64,000 nucleotides of DNA from CAVQOB01 sp963714325 (GTDB lineage: Bacteria; Pseudomonadota; Alphaproteobacteria; Rhizobiales; Hyphomicrobiaceae), in assembly GCA_963714325.1 (NCBI GenBank), contig CAVQOB010000008.1, positions 186,001-250,000 on the forward strand. The letters are read 5' to 3'. The notes under the pieces were generated by a model. That model was not told where the DNA came from and did not search any database. It saw nothing but the letters and a program-made list of their open reading frames with translations. A program made the position numbers and the translations under genes. Positions 42,265 through 53,900 of the stretch are shown one piece after another (position 1 is the first letter of the stretch; the number at the start of each line of letters is the position of its first letter).

Positions 42265-43155
42265 TTAGAGCGCCTCGGCGCCCGAGATGATTTCGATCAG
42301 TTCTCTGGTGATGTTGGCCTGTCGCTGGCGATTGTACTTGATCGTCAGCTTGTTGATCATGTCGCCGGCATTGCGCGTCGCGTTGTCCATCGCGCTCATG
42401 CGCGCGCCTTGCTCGGATGCGGCATTCTCAAGCAAGCCGCGGAACAACTGCGTGCCGATGTTGCGCTTGACCAGGAACCCGAGCACTTCTTCTTCCGTCG
42501 GCTCGTATTCGTTGACCGCTTCCGCCGTCGTCGCTTTGACCGCCCCTGGCTTGTCTTCGGAAACCTTGGCCGGGATCAGCTGCAATGCCGTCGGCGTCTG
42601 CGAGATCACCGACTTGAATTCCGAGAAATACATCGTCGCGACGTCGAACTCGCCGGCTTCGAACATCGCGAGTACCTTGTCGGCGATATCCTGGGCGTTG
42701 CCGTAGGCGAGTTGCTTGACGCTCTTCAGATCGACGCGATCGATGATCAGCCGGCCATAGTCGCGGCGCAGGTTGTCCGCGCCCTTCTTGCCGACCGCGA
42801 TGATCTTGACCGTCTTCCCTTCGCGCGTCAGCCGATTGGCATCGGCTCGGGCGAGCTTGGCGATGTTCGAATTGAACCCGCCGCAAAGTCCGCGTTCAGC
42901 CGTCATGACGATCAAAAGATGAACTTGATCACGGCCATTGCCGACCAGCAGCTTTGGTGCGCCGTCTTTGCTCGGCAGGCGCTTATTCAGGTTCGACAGC
43001 ACCCGGTCCATGCGCTCGGCATAGGGGCGAGCAGCCGCGGCCGCCTCCTGCGCGCGCCGCAACTTCGCGGCAGCCACCATCTGCATCGCTTTGGTGATTT
43101 TCCGCGTCGCCTTCACCGAGGCGATGCGGTTCCGCATATCTTTGAGTGAGGCCAT
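42265..43155 (-). CDS. atpG: ATP synthase subunit gamma
   Basis: Central-stalk rotor subunit, 296 residues. N-terminal coiled-coil MASLKDMRNRIASVKATRKI (then TKAMQMVAAAKLRRAQEAAA) and C-terminal TRNAGDMINKLTIKYNRQRQ (then ANITRELIEIISGAEAL) are conserved. The middle MTAERGLCGGFNSNIAK is a family signature. GAAGG lies 8 nt upstream of ATG. The gap to atpA holds another repeat. Confidence 0.98.
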   Translation of the reverse strand: MASLKDMRNRIASVKATRKITKAMQMVAAAKLRRAQEAAAAARPYAERMDRVLSNLNKRLPSKDGAPKLLVGNGRDQVHLLIVMTAERGLCGGFNSNIAKLARADANRLTREGKTVKIIAVGKKGADNLRRDYGRLIIDRVDLKSVKQLAYGNAQDIADKVLAMFEAGEFDVATMYFSEFKSVISQTPTALQLIPAKVSEDKPGAVKATTAEAVNEYEPTEEEVLGFLVKRNIGTQLFRGLLENAASEQGARMSAMDNATRNAGDMINKLTIKYNRQRQANITRELIEIISGAEAL

Positions 43156-43193
43156 GGGGCGCCTTCTATCCGTGAAACCCGGCTGTTCAACCT

Positions 43194-43298
43194 CCCTCTC
43201 CCCGCGCGCGGGGTGAGGGTCGGGGTGAGGGGCAGCAGCATGCTCAGCCGCCCCTCACCCGTCCTTCGGACACCCTCTCCCCATAAAGTTGGGGAGAG
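43194..43298. repeat. CCCTCTCCCC-type inverted repeat, atpA-atpG gap
   Basis: First hairpin at 43194-43219 (CCCTCTCCCCGC paired with GCGGGGTGAGGG), GGGTGAGGGG (43223-43232) with CCCCTCACCC (43251-43260), and CTCTCCCC (43275-43282) with GGGGAGAG (43291-43298). Same type as 36859-37015. It occupies most of the 149-bp gap between the atpA stop and the atpG start. Confidence 0.85.
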
Positions 43299-43304
43299 AG
43301 AAAA

Positions 43305-44833
<1,529 letters not shown>

Positions 44834-44834
<1 letters not shown>

Positions 44835-45394
44835 CAGCCCGTCCCTTTCATCGCAACTTTGAGTGAATTCAGTTTTGTTTTCAGTGAGCTATCGATCATC
44901 CGGCTGCCAATTTTGACGACGAGGCCGCCGAGCAGGCTGGGATCGACTTTGGTTTCGAGTTTGATCGACTTGGCGACGGTGCCTTTCAGCGTGTCGATCA
45001 GCTGCGTCTTCTGCGCGTCGCTCAGCGGATGCGCCGACGTCACCTCGGCGAGCACCTCGCCACGCTCACGCGCGACCAGCGCCCGGAACGCCTTGGTCAT
45101 GTCGCCAACAGCGAACAGGCGGCGATTTTTCGCTAGCAATTTCAGGAAATTAGCTGTGAGGCCGCCAATGCCGACTTTGGTGAGCACTGCACTGATCGCG
45201 CGACCCTGCTCATCGGCGGAAAACACCGGGCTCAACACCATACGGCTGAGGTCAGGATTGGCAGTCAGGAGGGCATCGAAGGAATTCAGGTCGCGTTCGA
45301 CCTCGGGCAGTTTGCCCTCTTGCTTGGCAAGATCAAGCAGCGCTGAGGCATAACGCCCGGCCACACTCGCCATCATCGGATCATCAGTTGCCAC
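44834..45394 (-). CDS. atpH: ATP synthase subunit delta
   Basis: Peripheral-stalk F1 subunit connecting to F0 b. GTG 45394 gives 186 residues, the typical size; ATG 45376 or 45373 are alternatives, and frame extension to 45523 is not delta-like. Features: VAGRYASALLDLAKQEGKLP, LTANFLKLLAKNRRLFAVGD and the C-terminal VDPSLLGGLVVKIGSRMID. It is the first gene of the operon. Confidence 0.95.
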
Positions 45395-45794
45395 GTTTGT
45401 AATGCTCTCGCCGCGCGGAATTCGCGGCCAATGCGGCCCGAACCCAAAATGCCAAAGGCAGGATGCCCAAATTTGGGAAGGAAGGCTTTCGTGAGGAAGT
45501 CGGAGCCGGAACGGACGCAGCACAAAACGCCCTGAAGCGCCGCGTCAGTCACCAGCTCCGGGCTCGATAGCATGGCGATGGGAAGCCTTCAACACTTGCC
45601 AAGTGGACGCGATGCCGCAGAAGGTCTTGATGAGATCGCGCAACGGACCACGGATATGAACGGCGCCTGCAAACATCGTTCAAATCGCATTCAGCCACCG
45701 TCCGCTAAAACTCGCCCCAAGTTGCTGGCGATGTCGCCGGCGCGGATCGAGACCCCGGATAAGCGTCTCAGCCGGGCCTGGGGGCCAAACTGCC
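45395..45794. other. gene-free region upstream of atpH
   Basis: About 400 bases between the divergent atp operon and the gene at 45795. It should contain both promoters. I see no gene, no strong hairpin and no repeat in it. The priA gene that often precedes atpH in rhizobia is not here. Confidence 0.6.
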
Positions 45795-46085
45795 ATGTCG
45801 ATCAAGCGCATTCTGACAGTGTCCGCCATCACGCTCGGCGTCGTCGCGTCAAACGTCTCCATGTTCGCGAGCCAGGCCTCCGCCGATGGCTGGAACGGCC
45901 GCAACGCGCGGCATGGCTACGCCCGTCCCTATCAGGCACCGGCCTATGGCTACAACAATGGCTATCGCAGCTCACGCGATAAGACGGGTGAACGCATCGC
46001 CAAGGGCGTCATCATCGGTGTTGGTGCAGCGCTCTTGGGTGCCATCCTCTCCGACGCCGCCCGCGCCGATCGCTATCGCGACTGA
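45795..46085 (+). CDS. small exported glycine-zipper-like protein
   Basis: 96-residue protein with a signal peptide (RILTVSAITLGVVASNVSMF then ASQASA). The mature N-terminal half is rich in Gly, Tyr, Asn and Arg (HGYARPYQAPAYGYNNGYRS). The C-terminal half has a glycine-patterned hydrophobic helix, KGVIIGVGAALLGAILSDAA. Probably envelope-associated; function unknown. Confidence 0.75.
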   Translation: MSIKRILTVSAITLGVVASNVSMFASQASADGWNGRNARHGYARPYQAPAYGYNNGYRSSRDKTGERIAKGVIIGVGAALLGAILSDAARADRYRD

Positions 46086-46126
46086 TCACTAATTGAAATC
46101 CCGCGTCCCCTTAACGCGGGACAATC

Positions 46127-46176
46127 GCGTAGCGTTCCCAAAAGTGGCGTACCGGTTTTGAGATCAAACGCTGCGC
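46127..46176. repeat. palindromic repeat element A, copy 4
   Basis: Arms GCGTAGCGTT (46127-46136) and AACGCTGCGC (46167-46176), complementary at 9 of 10 positions. The core AAAAGTGGCGTACCGGTTTT resembles the other copies, but the arms have a different sequence. Confidence 0.75.
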
Positions 46177-46210
46177 AAAGAGTGATGGCTTTTCAACCCT
46201 GCAAGCCGAT

Positions 46211-46252
46211 CGAGCCGGACCTCGTGGCCGAGATCCGGCTCGCACTTTTTTT
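46211..46252 (+). terminator. rho-independent terminator
   Basis: Stem CGAGCCGGA (46211-46219) with TCCGGCTCG (46234-46242), 14-nt loop, followed by CAC and a T-run (46245-46252). It would end transcripts from the gene at 45795 after reading through palindrome copy 4. Confidence 0.75.
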
Positions 46253-46323
46253 GTGCGCTGCTTTGCTCGACGCGAGGCGTTGAACGGGCTACGATTGCGG
46301 CTCCCCCGATGGAGTTTGCGTCC

Positions 46324-46659
46324 ATGTTGAACGGAAAGTACGCATCAATGCTTGCCGCCGTCGCGTTCACGGTCGCAGCACCCAGCGCCGCCCGCGCCGA
46401 CCGCATCGACGGCGACTGGTGTCACAGCACCAAGAACGTCAGCATCGAAGGTCCGATGATCAAGACGCCCGGCGGCAACCGCATTTCCGGTGATTACGAT
46501 CGTCATGGCTTCCGCTATGTCGTCCCCGCCAATGAGCCGGGCGCCGGCAGCCAGGTGGTCATGCAGCTCCAGGGCGACGAGAACATGTTCGTCGTCACCA
46601 GGACCGGCTCCGCCGAAAGCCCGCCCGAAAACTGGAAACGCTGCAAGCCGACGAGTTAA
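46324..46659 (+). CDS. small secreted conserved protein
   Basis: 111 residues from ATG 46324 (ATG 46309 is possible). The signal peptide is ASMLAAVAFTVAAPSAARA. The mature part starts DRIDGDWCHSTKNVSIEGP, has a beta-rich middle (HGFRYVVPANEPGAGSQVVM) and ends ENWKRCKPTS. Two cysteines could form a disulphide. Seems to be a small lipocalin-like or beta-barrel domain, though this is a guess. Function unknown. Confidence 0.75.
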   Translation: MLNGKYASMLAAVAFTVAAPSAARADRIDGDWCHSTKNVSIEGPMIKTPGGNRISGDYDRHGFRYVVPANEPGAGSQVVMQLQGDENMFVVTRTGSAESPPENWKRCKPTS

Positions 46660-46720
46660 CGCGCGGTTGGTCCTGAGCAAATGAAGGCGCAAGCATAGAG
46701 CGCAATGATAAGTTTGATAC

Positions 46721-46763
46721 CGCCGAGCGAAATCAAATACCTATCATCCGCATTCGCTCGGCG
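46721..46763. repeat. 11-bp perfect inverted repeat
   Basis: CGCCGAGCGAA (46721-46731) with TTCGCTCGGCG (46753-46763), 21-nt spacer. Preceded by GATAAGTTTGATAC. It lies in the gap before the DUF3592 gene. Confidence 0.75.
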
Positions 46764-46856
46764 AGGCCGCGACCGCGGCCCGGCGCAAGCGCCGCATCGC
46801 GAAAGTGCAGACCACTTCAGGTCGGAACTTTCGCACGTGGGTATAAGTCGATCGCG

Positions 46857-47243
46857 ATGATGTTTTTCGTCTGGCTTGGCATAGCATTCGCGGCATCCGT
46901 GCTTGCCTACTTACTCTATCAGGACTGGTTGTTTTTTCGCGGTCTACGCGGCCGCACTGCGGGCGTCGTCTACGATCATCAACGCAGTACCGAGGACGGC
47001 TCTGAATATTTCTCGCTTAAGGTGCGGTTTGAAACGGGTGACGGCAAGACCATCGAATTTACCGACACCTTCGGCCAATCCGTACGCAAGCCGGCGGTCG
47101 GCATGAAACTCGCCGTCGTCTACCCACGATCGGCACCAGAATTAGCGCGCGTTCGGCGCCCTTGGCTGCGCCCGGTCATCTATACTTTTATGATCTACAT
47201 GCTGGGCACGCTGCTCGCCCTCGCGTTTGGCTACCTGCGCTAA
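46857..47243 (+). CDS. DUF3592 domain-containing membrane protein
   Basis: 128 residues with an N-terminal helix (FFVWLGIAFAASVLAYLLY), a soluble beta domain (GVVYDHQRSTEDGSEYFSLK; RFETGDGKTIEFTDTFGQSV; VGMKLAVVYPRSAPELARV) and a C-terminal helix (PVIYTFMIYMLGTLLALAFG). The pattern matches DUF3592. Function unknown. It is convergent with the AEC carrier gene; the two overlap by 4 bp at their stops (47240-47243). Confidence 0.85.
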   Translation: MMFFVWLGIAFAASVLAYLLYQDWLFFRGLRGRTAGVVYDHQRSTEDGSEYFSLKVRFETGDGKTIEFTDTFGQSVRKPAVGMKLAVVYPRSAPELARVRRPWLRPVIYTFMIYMLGTLLALAFGYLR

Positions 47244-48172
47244 CCGAGCCAGGCGACGATTGCCGACAACATCACCACCGACAGCAGCGTCCCGAGCGCC
47301 ACCGCGCCTGACGCCGAATGCACCACGCGCCCGCTGCGTGTTGCGAATAAGTAGGCATTGGCGCCCGTCGGTGTAGCCGCAAAGATGATGACGACGGCCG
47401 CTGCGATCGACGGTAGACCAACGACCTGGGTTGCCAGGTACCAAGCGACCAGCGGCATCAGCACGAGTTTCAAGACAAGTATTGTCACCAGCGTCGGCGC
47501 TTGCCCTTTGATTTCGAATTCGTTGAGGCTGGCGCCCAGCACCACCAGCGCACACGGGATGCCGGCCTGCGCCAGCAGACCAAGAGACTTGTCCACCGGC
47601 CCCGCGAGACCAAGGCCTGTCATACGCCAAAGCGCACCAGCCATAATCGCGACAATGATCGGATTGCGCGCAAGTTCCAGCGCCGCTGTCCGCGCCGCCT
47701 GCAGGAGCGAGCGGTTCTCCGACTGGTCAGCAAACGTCAGATGTAACGTGCCCACGAGCCAGAGGATGGGACTGTTCGCCATGATGATCGTGGCCATCGG
47801 CGCCGCCGCCGCCGTGCCATGCATCGCGACGACGATCGGCAGACCGAGCATGACGACGTTGCCGTAGACGGCGCTGATCGCGATCGAGGGCGCGTCGGCC
47901 ATGGGCCGTTTCAACAGCAGCGCCGTTGCCAGCGTTGCGAGCACCCAGATCACCGCGATCGTGCCGAAATAGGCGAGCCAGATTGGTACCGGCGAGATCG
48001 CCGCTTCTTGCGGCAGTGCCAGCGTGCGGAACAGCAGCGCCGGCATGGCAAATCCGAACGCGAACTCGGCCAGGGCCTTGTGCGTCCCCTCGCTGAAACG
48101 CTTGAACCGCGCCGCCAGGAAGCCGAGCGCGATCAGCGAGAAGATCGGCGCGATGATGGTGACGACGGACAT
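47240..48172 (-). CDS. AEC family transporter (auxin efflux carrier type), paralogue 1
   Basis: Ten-helix membrane carrier of the AEC family, 310 residues from ATG 48172 (the frame extends to 48190). Helices are evident: VVTIIAPIFSLIALGFLAAR, FGFAMPALLFRTLALP, YGNVVMLGLPIVVAMHG, MATIIMANSPILWLVG, GLAGPVDKSLGLLAQAGIPC and AAVVIIFAATPTGANAYLFA. Related carriers move organic acids such as malate. Adjacent to paralogue 2 at 48187, oriented the same way. Confidence 0.9.
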   Translation of the reverse strand: MSVVTIIAPIFSLIALGFLAARFKRFSEGTHKALAEFAFGFAMPALLFRTLALPQEAAISPVPIWLAYFGTIAVIWVLATLATALLLKRPMADAPSIAISAVYGNVVMLGLPIVVAMHGTAAAAPMATIIMANSPILWLVGTLHLTFADQSENRSLLQAARTAALELARNPIIVAIMAGALWRMTGLGLAGPVDKSLGLLAQAGIPCALVVLGASLNEFEIKGQAPTLVTILVLKLVLMPLVAWYLATQVVGLPSIAAAVVIIFAATPTGANAYLFATRSGRVVHSASGAVALGTLLSVVMLSAIVAWLG

Positions 48173-48186
48173 GCTCGCAGCTTCCC

Positions 48187-49134
48187 TCAACCGGCCGGCG
48201 CACCGACGACATAGAGAATGGCCGTCAGCGTCACGATCGACAGCAGCGTTGAAAGCGCGATCGCGCCGGACACCGCAGCAGTCGCTCGATCATGGTTGGC
48301 GGCAAACAGATACGCGTTGGCCCCGACCGGCATCGCGGCGAGCACCAGGATGATGCCGGCCGCCAGTGGCGGCAACACGAACACCTGTGTCACCAGCACC
48401 CACGCCAGCGCCGGCATCACCAGCACCTTGAGCGCCGTGACGGAGATCACCGCCGGCACTTGGCCGGCAAGGCCATAGGAGGCGAGCGTCAAACCGAGCG
48501 CACACAGCGCGCCGGGAACCGCCGCCTGCGCCAGCATCGACACGATCCGATCCGCGATCTCGGGCAATCGCCAGCCGAAGGCTTGCCAGATCAGCCCGGC
48601 CGCACAGCCAAGGATGATTGGATTGGTGATCAACCGCCAGAGCATCTGACGCAGCGCCACAGCGAGCGACTGCCGCTCCGAGCCTTCGACCGTCGCGTGA
48701 TGCAGTGTCGCCGCCAGCCAGAAGATCGCCGTGTCGAAGGCGATGATCGCCGCGAGGATCGGCGCAGCACCCGTCCCGAAATGCGACAGGCACAGTGGAA
48801 TGCCGAGCATGACACTGTTCGAAAACACCGAACTCATCGCGATAGCCGCGCCATCACCGGCAGGCCGCCGTAGCACGAAATGGTTCGCCAGTGTCGCCAG
48901 CACCCAGGTTCCCGCCGCGGCGCCAAAAAAACTGCCAAACAGCGCCAGGATCGGCACATCCGGCAGCGTGGCATGGCCGATCGTCCGGAACAACAGTACC
49001 GGCATGGCGATCTTGAAGATGAATTCCGGAACACCCTTCGCCGCGGCCTCTGAGACATAGCCAGAGCGTCCCGCGAGATACCCGATCAGGATTAAACCGA
49101 AGACGGGTGCGACGGTCAGTAGGACGGTGGACAT
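48187..49134 (-). CDS. AEC family transporter, paralogue 2
   Basis: 315-residue AEC-type carrier with the same layout as its downstream neighbour: VLLTVAPVFGLILIGYLAGR, FKIAMPVLLFRTIGHATLP, FSNSVMLGIPLCLSHFGTG, IIAFDTAIFWLAATLHH and ILVLAAMPVGANAYLFAANH. Its stop lies 14 bp from the start of paralogue 1, so both should be co-expressed. Substrate unknown; the two may form a heteromer or a duplicated transport function. Confidence 0.9.
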   Translation of the reverse strand: MSTVLLTVAPVFGLILIGYLAGRSGYVSEAAAKGVPEFIFKIAMPVLLFRTIGHATLPDVPILALFGSFFGAAAGTWVLATLANHFVLRRPAGDGAAIAMSSVFSNSVMLGIPLCLSHFGTGAAPILAAIIAFDTAIFWLAATLHHATVEGSERQSLAVALRQMLWRLITNPIILGCAAGLIWQAFGWRLPEIADRIVSMLAQAAVPGALCALGLTLASYGLAGQVPAVISVTALKVLVMPALAWVLVTQVFVLPPLAAGIILVLAAMPVGANAYLFAANHDRATAAVSGAIALSTLLSIVTLTAILYVVGAPAG

Positions 49135-49301
49135 GCGGTGGTCGGGCCTGTGGGAAGGTATCCAATGACGACGGCATAGCTGGATCGGCTGGAACGCCAG
49201 ACGGCGCTCGGCCTTGAACCGGCCCCGTTTATGCCACGCGCCAGCGATCGTCCACCGTCATCGCCGCATGCGAGACGCGCAGTGCCGAGCGCCCGGCTGG
49301 C

Positions 49302-50756
49302 TCATGCGCCCATCCGCGAAACATGCAGCGGCGGCACCCGATCCTTCCACGGCATCGCTTGTTCGAGCGCAGCCGCCAGCTGCAGAAGCACGTGTTCGTC
49401 GGCAGGTTTTGCCGCGATCTGCACGCCGATCGGCAAGCCCGATGAATGCATCGCCAGTGGCAGCGACATCGCCGGTGTGCCCATGATGTTGTGCGGAATC
49501 GTAAACTGCACCGGCGTCGCAAACAGGTGATCGACAATGCTGATCGCATCGATGCCCTTGTGCGAGAGATGGTAGTTGCCCCACGGCTCCGAAACCCGCG
49601 ACGTCGTCGGCGACAGTAGGACATCGCATTGCGCAAAGACTTTCGCAAACCGTCGCCGCGCCGTGTTGGCAACGCTGAGCGCCGCCATGAAACGGGCGGG
49701 CGAAATCCCCTTCGACCATTCGTAGATCGAATGAATGACCGGCTCGAGCGTATCGGGTCCCGGCTTACGGCCGGTCCGCTTGCCATAGCCGTCGAGCCGC
49801 GCATCGAACGCAAAAAAGAACAACTCGTTCATCGCCCGCAGTGTTTCGATGCCGCCGATCTCCGCTTCGATGACCTCAACCGAATGCCCCATGCCCGCCA
49901 ATTGCTTAGCCGTCGCCTCGACCGCCGCCTTCACTTCCGGATCGATTTTGACGCCGAATAGCTCGCTGACCAGCAGTCCAATCCGCAATTTTGGTGATTT
50001 CTTCTTCGCCAGCGACGCATAGGATTCACTCGGTCGCGGGATGATGAAGGGATCGCCGACCTGCGGGTTCGAAACGCAGTCGAGCATCGCCGCCGCATCG
50101 CGTACCGTTTGCGTCTGAATGAAATTAGCTGAAAAGCCGAATCCGCCCTCATCCGTGACCGGGCCGATCGAAACGCGCCCGCGCGATGGCTTCAGGCCGA
50201 CCCCGCCGCACCAGCTGGCCGGAATACGGATCGATCCGCCGATGTCCGAGCCGTGCGCGATTGGCACCATGCCCGACGCGACGGCGGCAGCAGCGCCACC
50301 CGATGACCCGCCTGCCGAATAGCCCTTTTTCCATGGTGTCGACGTATTGCCGTACAAAACCGTCTCGGTCGTGGCCGACATCGAGTATTCCGGCGCCGCC
50401 GTGCGCCCCATGATGTTGACACCGGCCGCTTTGAGCTGATCGACGAAATAGGTCCCGGCTTCCGCGATCATGCCTTCGCAGAGCCGCGAGCCGAATTCGA
50501 TCTTGCGGCCCTTCTCGTGCCCGAACACATCCTTGATCAGGAAGGGAACGCCGCGAAACGGACCATCACCCAAAGATTTTTCGTCGAGCCCGTCAATCCG
50601 ATCGGGATAGGTCTCGACCACCGCATGCACATCGCCGTGTAAGGCCTTGATGGCCGCCGCCGCCGTCAACGCCAGCTCTTTCGGCGTAACCTGCTTGCGC
50701 GCCACAAGATCAGCGAGGCCAAGTCCGTCCAATCGCGAATATTCAGCGAGCTTCAT
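49302..50756 (-). CDS. amidase (amidase signature family)
   Basis: 484 residues from ATG 50756; alternatives are ATG 50759, 50768 and 50816. The Ser-cis-Ser-Lys triad is recognisable: K in PFLIKDVFGHEKGRKIEFG, the serine pair in YSAGGSSGGAAAAVASGMV, and the catalytic serine in GSDIGGSIRIPASWCG. The family hydrolyses amides (indole-acetamide, glutamyl-tRNA intermediates, nitrile products); a substrate is not assigned. It is downstream of rne on the same strand, after that gene's terminator. Confidence 0.92.
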   Translation of the reverse strand: MKLAEYSRLDGLGLADLVARKQVTPKELALTAAAAIKALHGDVHAVVETYPDRIDGLDEKSLGDGPFRGVPFLIKDVFGHEKGRKIEFGSRLCEGMIAEAGTYFVDQLKAAGVNIMGRTAAPEYSMSATTETVLYGNTSTPWKKGYSAGGSSGGAAAAVASGMVPIAHGSDIGGSIRIPASWCGGVGLKPSRGRVSIGPVTDEGGFGFSANFIQTQTVRDAAAMLDCVSNPQVGDPFIIPRPSESYASLAKKKSPKLRIGLLVSELFGVKIDPEVKAAVEATAKQLAGMGHSVEVIEAEIGGIETLRAMNELFFFAFDARLDGYGKRTGRKPGPDTLEPVIHSIYEWSKGISPARFMAALSVANTARRRFAKVFAQCDVLLSPTTSRVSEPWGNYHLSHKGIDAISIVDHLFATPVQFTIPHNIMGTPAMSLPLAMHSSGLPIGVQIAAKPADEHVLLQLAAALEQAMPWKDRVPPLHVSRMGA

Positions 50757-50867
50757 CATGGCAGCCATCCCCGAGCGAGTTGCTAGTGTGAGGCGCAGTG
50801 TGCGCCAGCACGGCAACGCAAATCAAGGTCCTCGGGGCGGCACAGTTCTGCTATGCGAAGCCGCACC

Positions 50868-50909
50868 AAAAAAAACGGCAAAAAGCGCGGTGGTTGCCCG
50901 CCACCGCGC
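50868..50909 (-). terminator. rho-independent terminator of rne
   Basis: On the minus strand, GCGCGGTGG pairs with CCACCGCGC (plus positions 50885-50893 and 50901-50909), 7-nt loop. The following minus-strand T-runs correspond to plus-strand A-runs at 50881-50884 and 50868-50876. Confidence 0.92.
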
Positions 50910-50943
50910 CTTGAATGTGTCAAACGATCGCTGGCCGTCGTGC

Positions 50944-53900
50944 CTATTGTCCGAGCACGCGCCGCTGCCACCAGCCTTTACGCGTCGGCCGCGACGGGTC
51001 CACGACTTCCGGTTCGGACGTCGGTTGCACAACGGGCTCAGGAGCGGCCTGCGGTCTGCGCTGCGGCTCGGCCGCAACCGGCGGAGCAACAACCGTTTCG
51101 ACCGGTGGTCGATAATGATCGGCAGCGGCCTCATCGACCCGGACATTGTCGCGGTCTCGACGGTGCGGTCGCTCCTGGCGCGGTTGCGCCACCTCGTGGT
51201 CCCCACCCGGCAGCGGCTCGCGCTCCGACACATTGCCGTGCATCGGTTGATCGTCCCGCTCCGGCCCTGTCGTGCTATGGGCATCTCCGGTGCCGCGCTC
51301 ACCCTCAGTGATGGGAGCTTCGCCGGTCGCGCCGAATTCGCCCTCACGCTCGCGGCGGCGACCACCGCGGCGGCCGCGACGCCGGCGGCGCCCACGCTTG
51401 TCTCCGTCTCCACCTTCGGTCCCGTCGGCACGCCCGGGGCTCAAGTCGTCGCCGCCCGCATGATCCCTATCGATCGTCTCAACGGCGTCATCATCCCGAT
51501 CGTCGCCGACCTGATCGGCATGCCCAAGATGTGGCTCGTGGCCGGGTCGGTTGTCAGCACTGCCCCCGCGTTCGCCGTCACCCAATTCTGCGCGTCCACC
51601 GTCCCGGGCAAAGCGTTCACCATCGACTGGGCGGCCTTCACCATTGCCGCCACGCCCGCGACGGCGCCGGCGCTTGCGGCCGCGCGGCGCGCCATCGTCT
51701 TCGGTCCGGCCTTCAGTGCGCCCGCCACCACCACGAGCGTCACGACCATCACGGTCATGGTGCTCGCGCGGCTCGTCCTCGGCGTCCTCGATCTCTTCGA
51801 TCTCCTGCAGAATGGGCGCGTCGGCTTCCTGTTCCTCGCCGTCAAAGCCCCAATCCATGCTAACAGCAGCGCGCTGTGCCGGCTTCTTGGCTTGCAGCGG
51901 CGCGGCCGACTTCTCGATCGAGAAGTTGGCACCTTGCATGCGCTCGCTGGACTGCACCGCGATCGAGACACCGAACCGGCTCTCCATCTCGGTGATATAG
52001 GTGCGCTTGTTGTTGAGGATGTAAAGCGCCACGTGCGCCGTCGTCGCCGTCGTCACCGACGAGCGCGAGTCGCGCATCAAATGATCCTCGATCCCACGCA
52101 GCACGGCCAGCGCCACACTTTCCGTCGAACGGATGATCCCCGTGCCCTGGCAATGCGGACACTGCGACGTCGAACCTTCCAGCACGCCGGTCCGCAGCCG
52201 CTGCCGCGACATTTCCATCAGTCCGAAGTGCGAGATGCGGCCGACCTGGATCCGCGCTCGATCATGTCTGAGCGCATCCTTCAGCCGGTTCTCAACCTTG
52301 CGGTTGTTCCGCCGCTCCTCCATGTCGATGAAGTCGATCACGATCAGTCCGGCGAGGTCGCGCAGCTTGAGTTGGCGGGCGATTTCGTCCGAGGCTTCGA
52401 GATTTGTATTGAGTGCCGTCTCCTCAATCGAGAACTCGCGCGTCGACTTGCCCGAGTTGACGTCGATCGCCACCAGCGCCTCGGTCTGGTTGATCACCAG
52501 ATAACCGCCGGACTTCAGTGTCACATGCGGGCTGAACATATCATTCAGCTGCTTCTCGATGCGATAGCGCGCAAACAGCGGATCGGCATGCTCGTATTTG
52601 ATGACGTTGCGCGCATGGCTCGGCATCAGCATGCTCATGAAGTCGTGTGCCTCGCTGTAGGCTGGCTCGCCCGCCACGACGATTTCCTCGACATCCTTCG
52701 AGTAGAGATCGCGAATGCTGCGCTTGATCAGGTTGCCTTCCTCGTAGACGAGGCTCGGCGCCGTGCTCTCGAGCGTCAGATCGCGCACGCTCTCCCACAA
52801 CCGCATCAGGTATTCGAAGTCACGCTTGATTTCTTGCTTGGTCCGCGATGCGCCGGCCGTCCGGATGATCAGGCCCATGCCCTCCGGCACTTCCAGTTCC
52901 TGCGCGATCGCCTTGAGGCGTTTGCGATCCTGCGCCTGCGTGATCTTGCGGGAGATACCGCCGCCGCGCCCGGTATTCGGCATCAGCACGGTGTAGCGTC
53001 CAGCCAGCGACAGATACGTCGTCAGCGCGGCGCCTTTGTTGCCGCGCTCTTCCTTGACCACTTGCACCAGAATGATCTGGCGCCGGCGCATGACTTCCTG
53101 GATTTTGTACTGCCGCCGACGCTGGCGGCGGGGCCGTTCCGGCACCTCCTCCATCGCATCTTCGCTGCCGACGCCGTCTGTTTCGATTGGGTTGACGATC
53201 TCGGGCGCTTCCGACTGTTCGCCGATGTCGACGATGTGATCGGCGCCGTCGCGCGCACCATCGTCACCATTGTCGCGATCCTGTCCCGATGATCGGTCGT
53301 GATGATCGTCACCGGCCGCGACGTCACGCCCGGCCTCTTCCGAAAGAGTCGGTTCCGTATCGCGCGCATCAAGCGCCATCGCAGCCGGATCACGGTGATC
53401 GTGCTCGTGCCCCGTTTCATGCCCATGATCGTGCCCATGATCATGATTGCCGGCCGCCGACGCTTCCCCCGCAACGGCGTGGTCGCCACTGTGGTCATGC
53501 GCATGATCGTGGCCATAGTCGTCGCCATGCGAATGCACGTCACCGTCATGGTTGTGATCGTGTTGGTGGTCATCGTGATCGGCGTGCACATTGCCGCCAT
53601 CGCGATCCGGTTCGCCCTCTCGCCCCCGTTCGCCGCGACCGCGGCCACGTCCGGAACGCGCTTCGGCTCGCGCGTCGGCACGCGCCTCCTCTTCGGCCTC
53701 GATCGCCGCTTCTTCCTGCTTCAAGGCTTCACGGTCCGCGACCGGGATCTGATAGTAGTCTGGGTGGATTTCGCTGAAGGCGAGGAATCCATGGCGATTG
53801 CCGCCATATTCGATGAACGCCGCTTGCAGCGACGGTTCAACGCGCGTGACTTTCGCCAGATAGATATTGCCGCGGAGAAGTTTTCGGGCGGCAGATTCGT

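Noticed and set aside
50647..53292. 881-codon open frame on the plus strand across the amidase and rne genes
   Set aside because: It is the antisense of two well-supported genes; its translation is low complexity, shows no domain, and it crosses the rne terminator.
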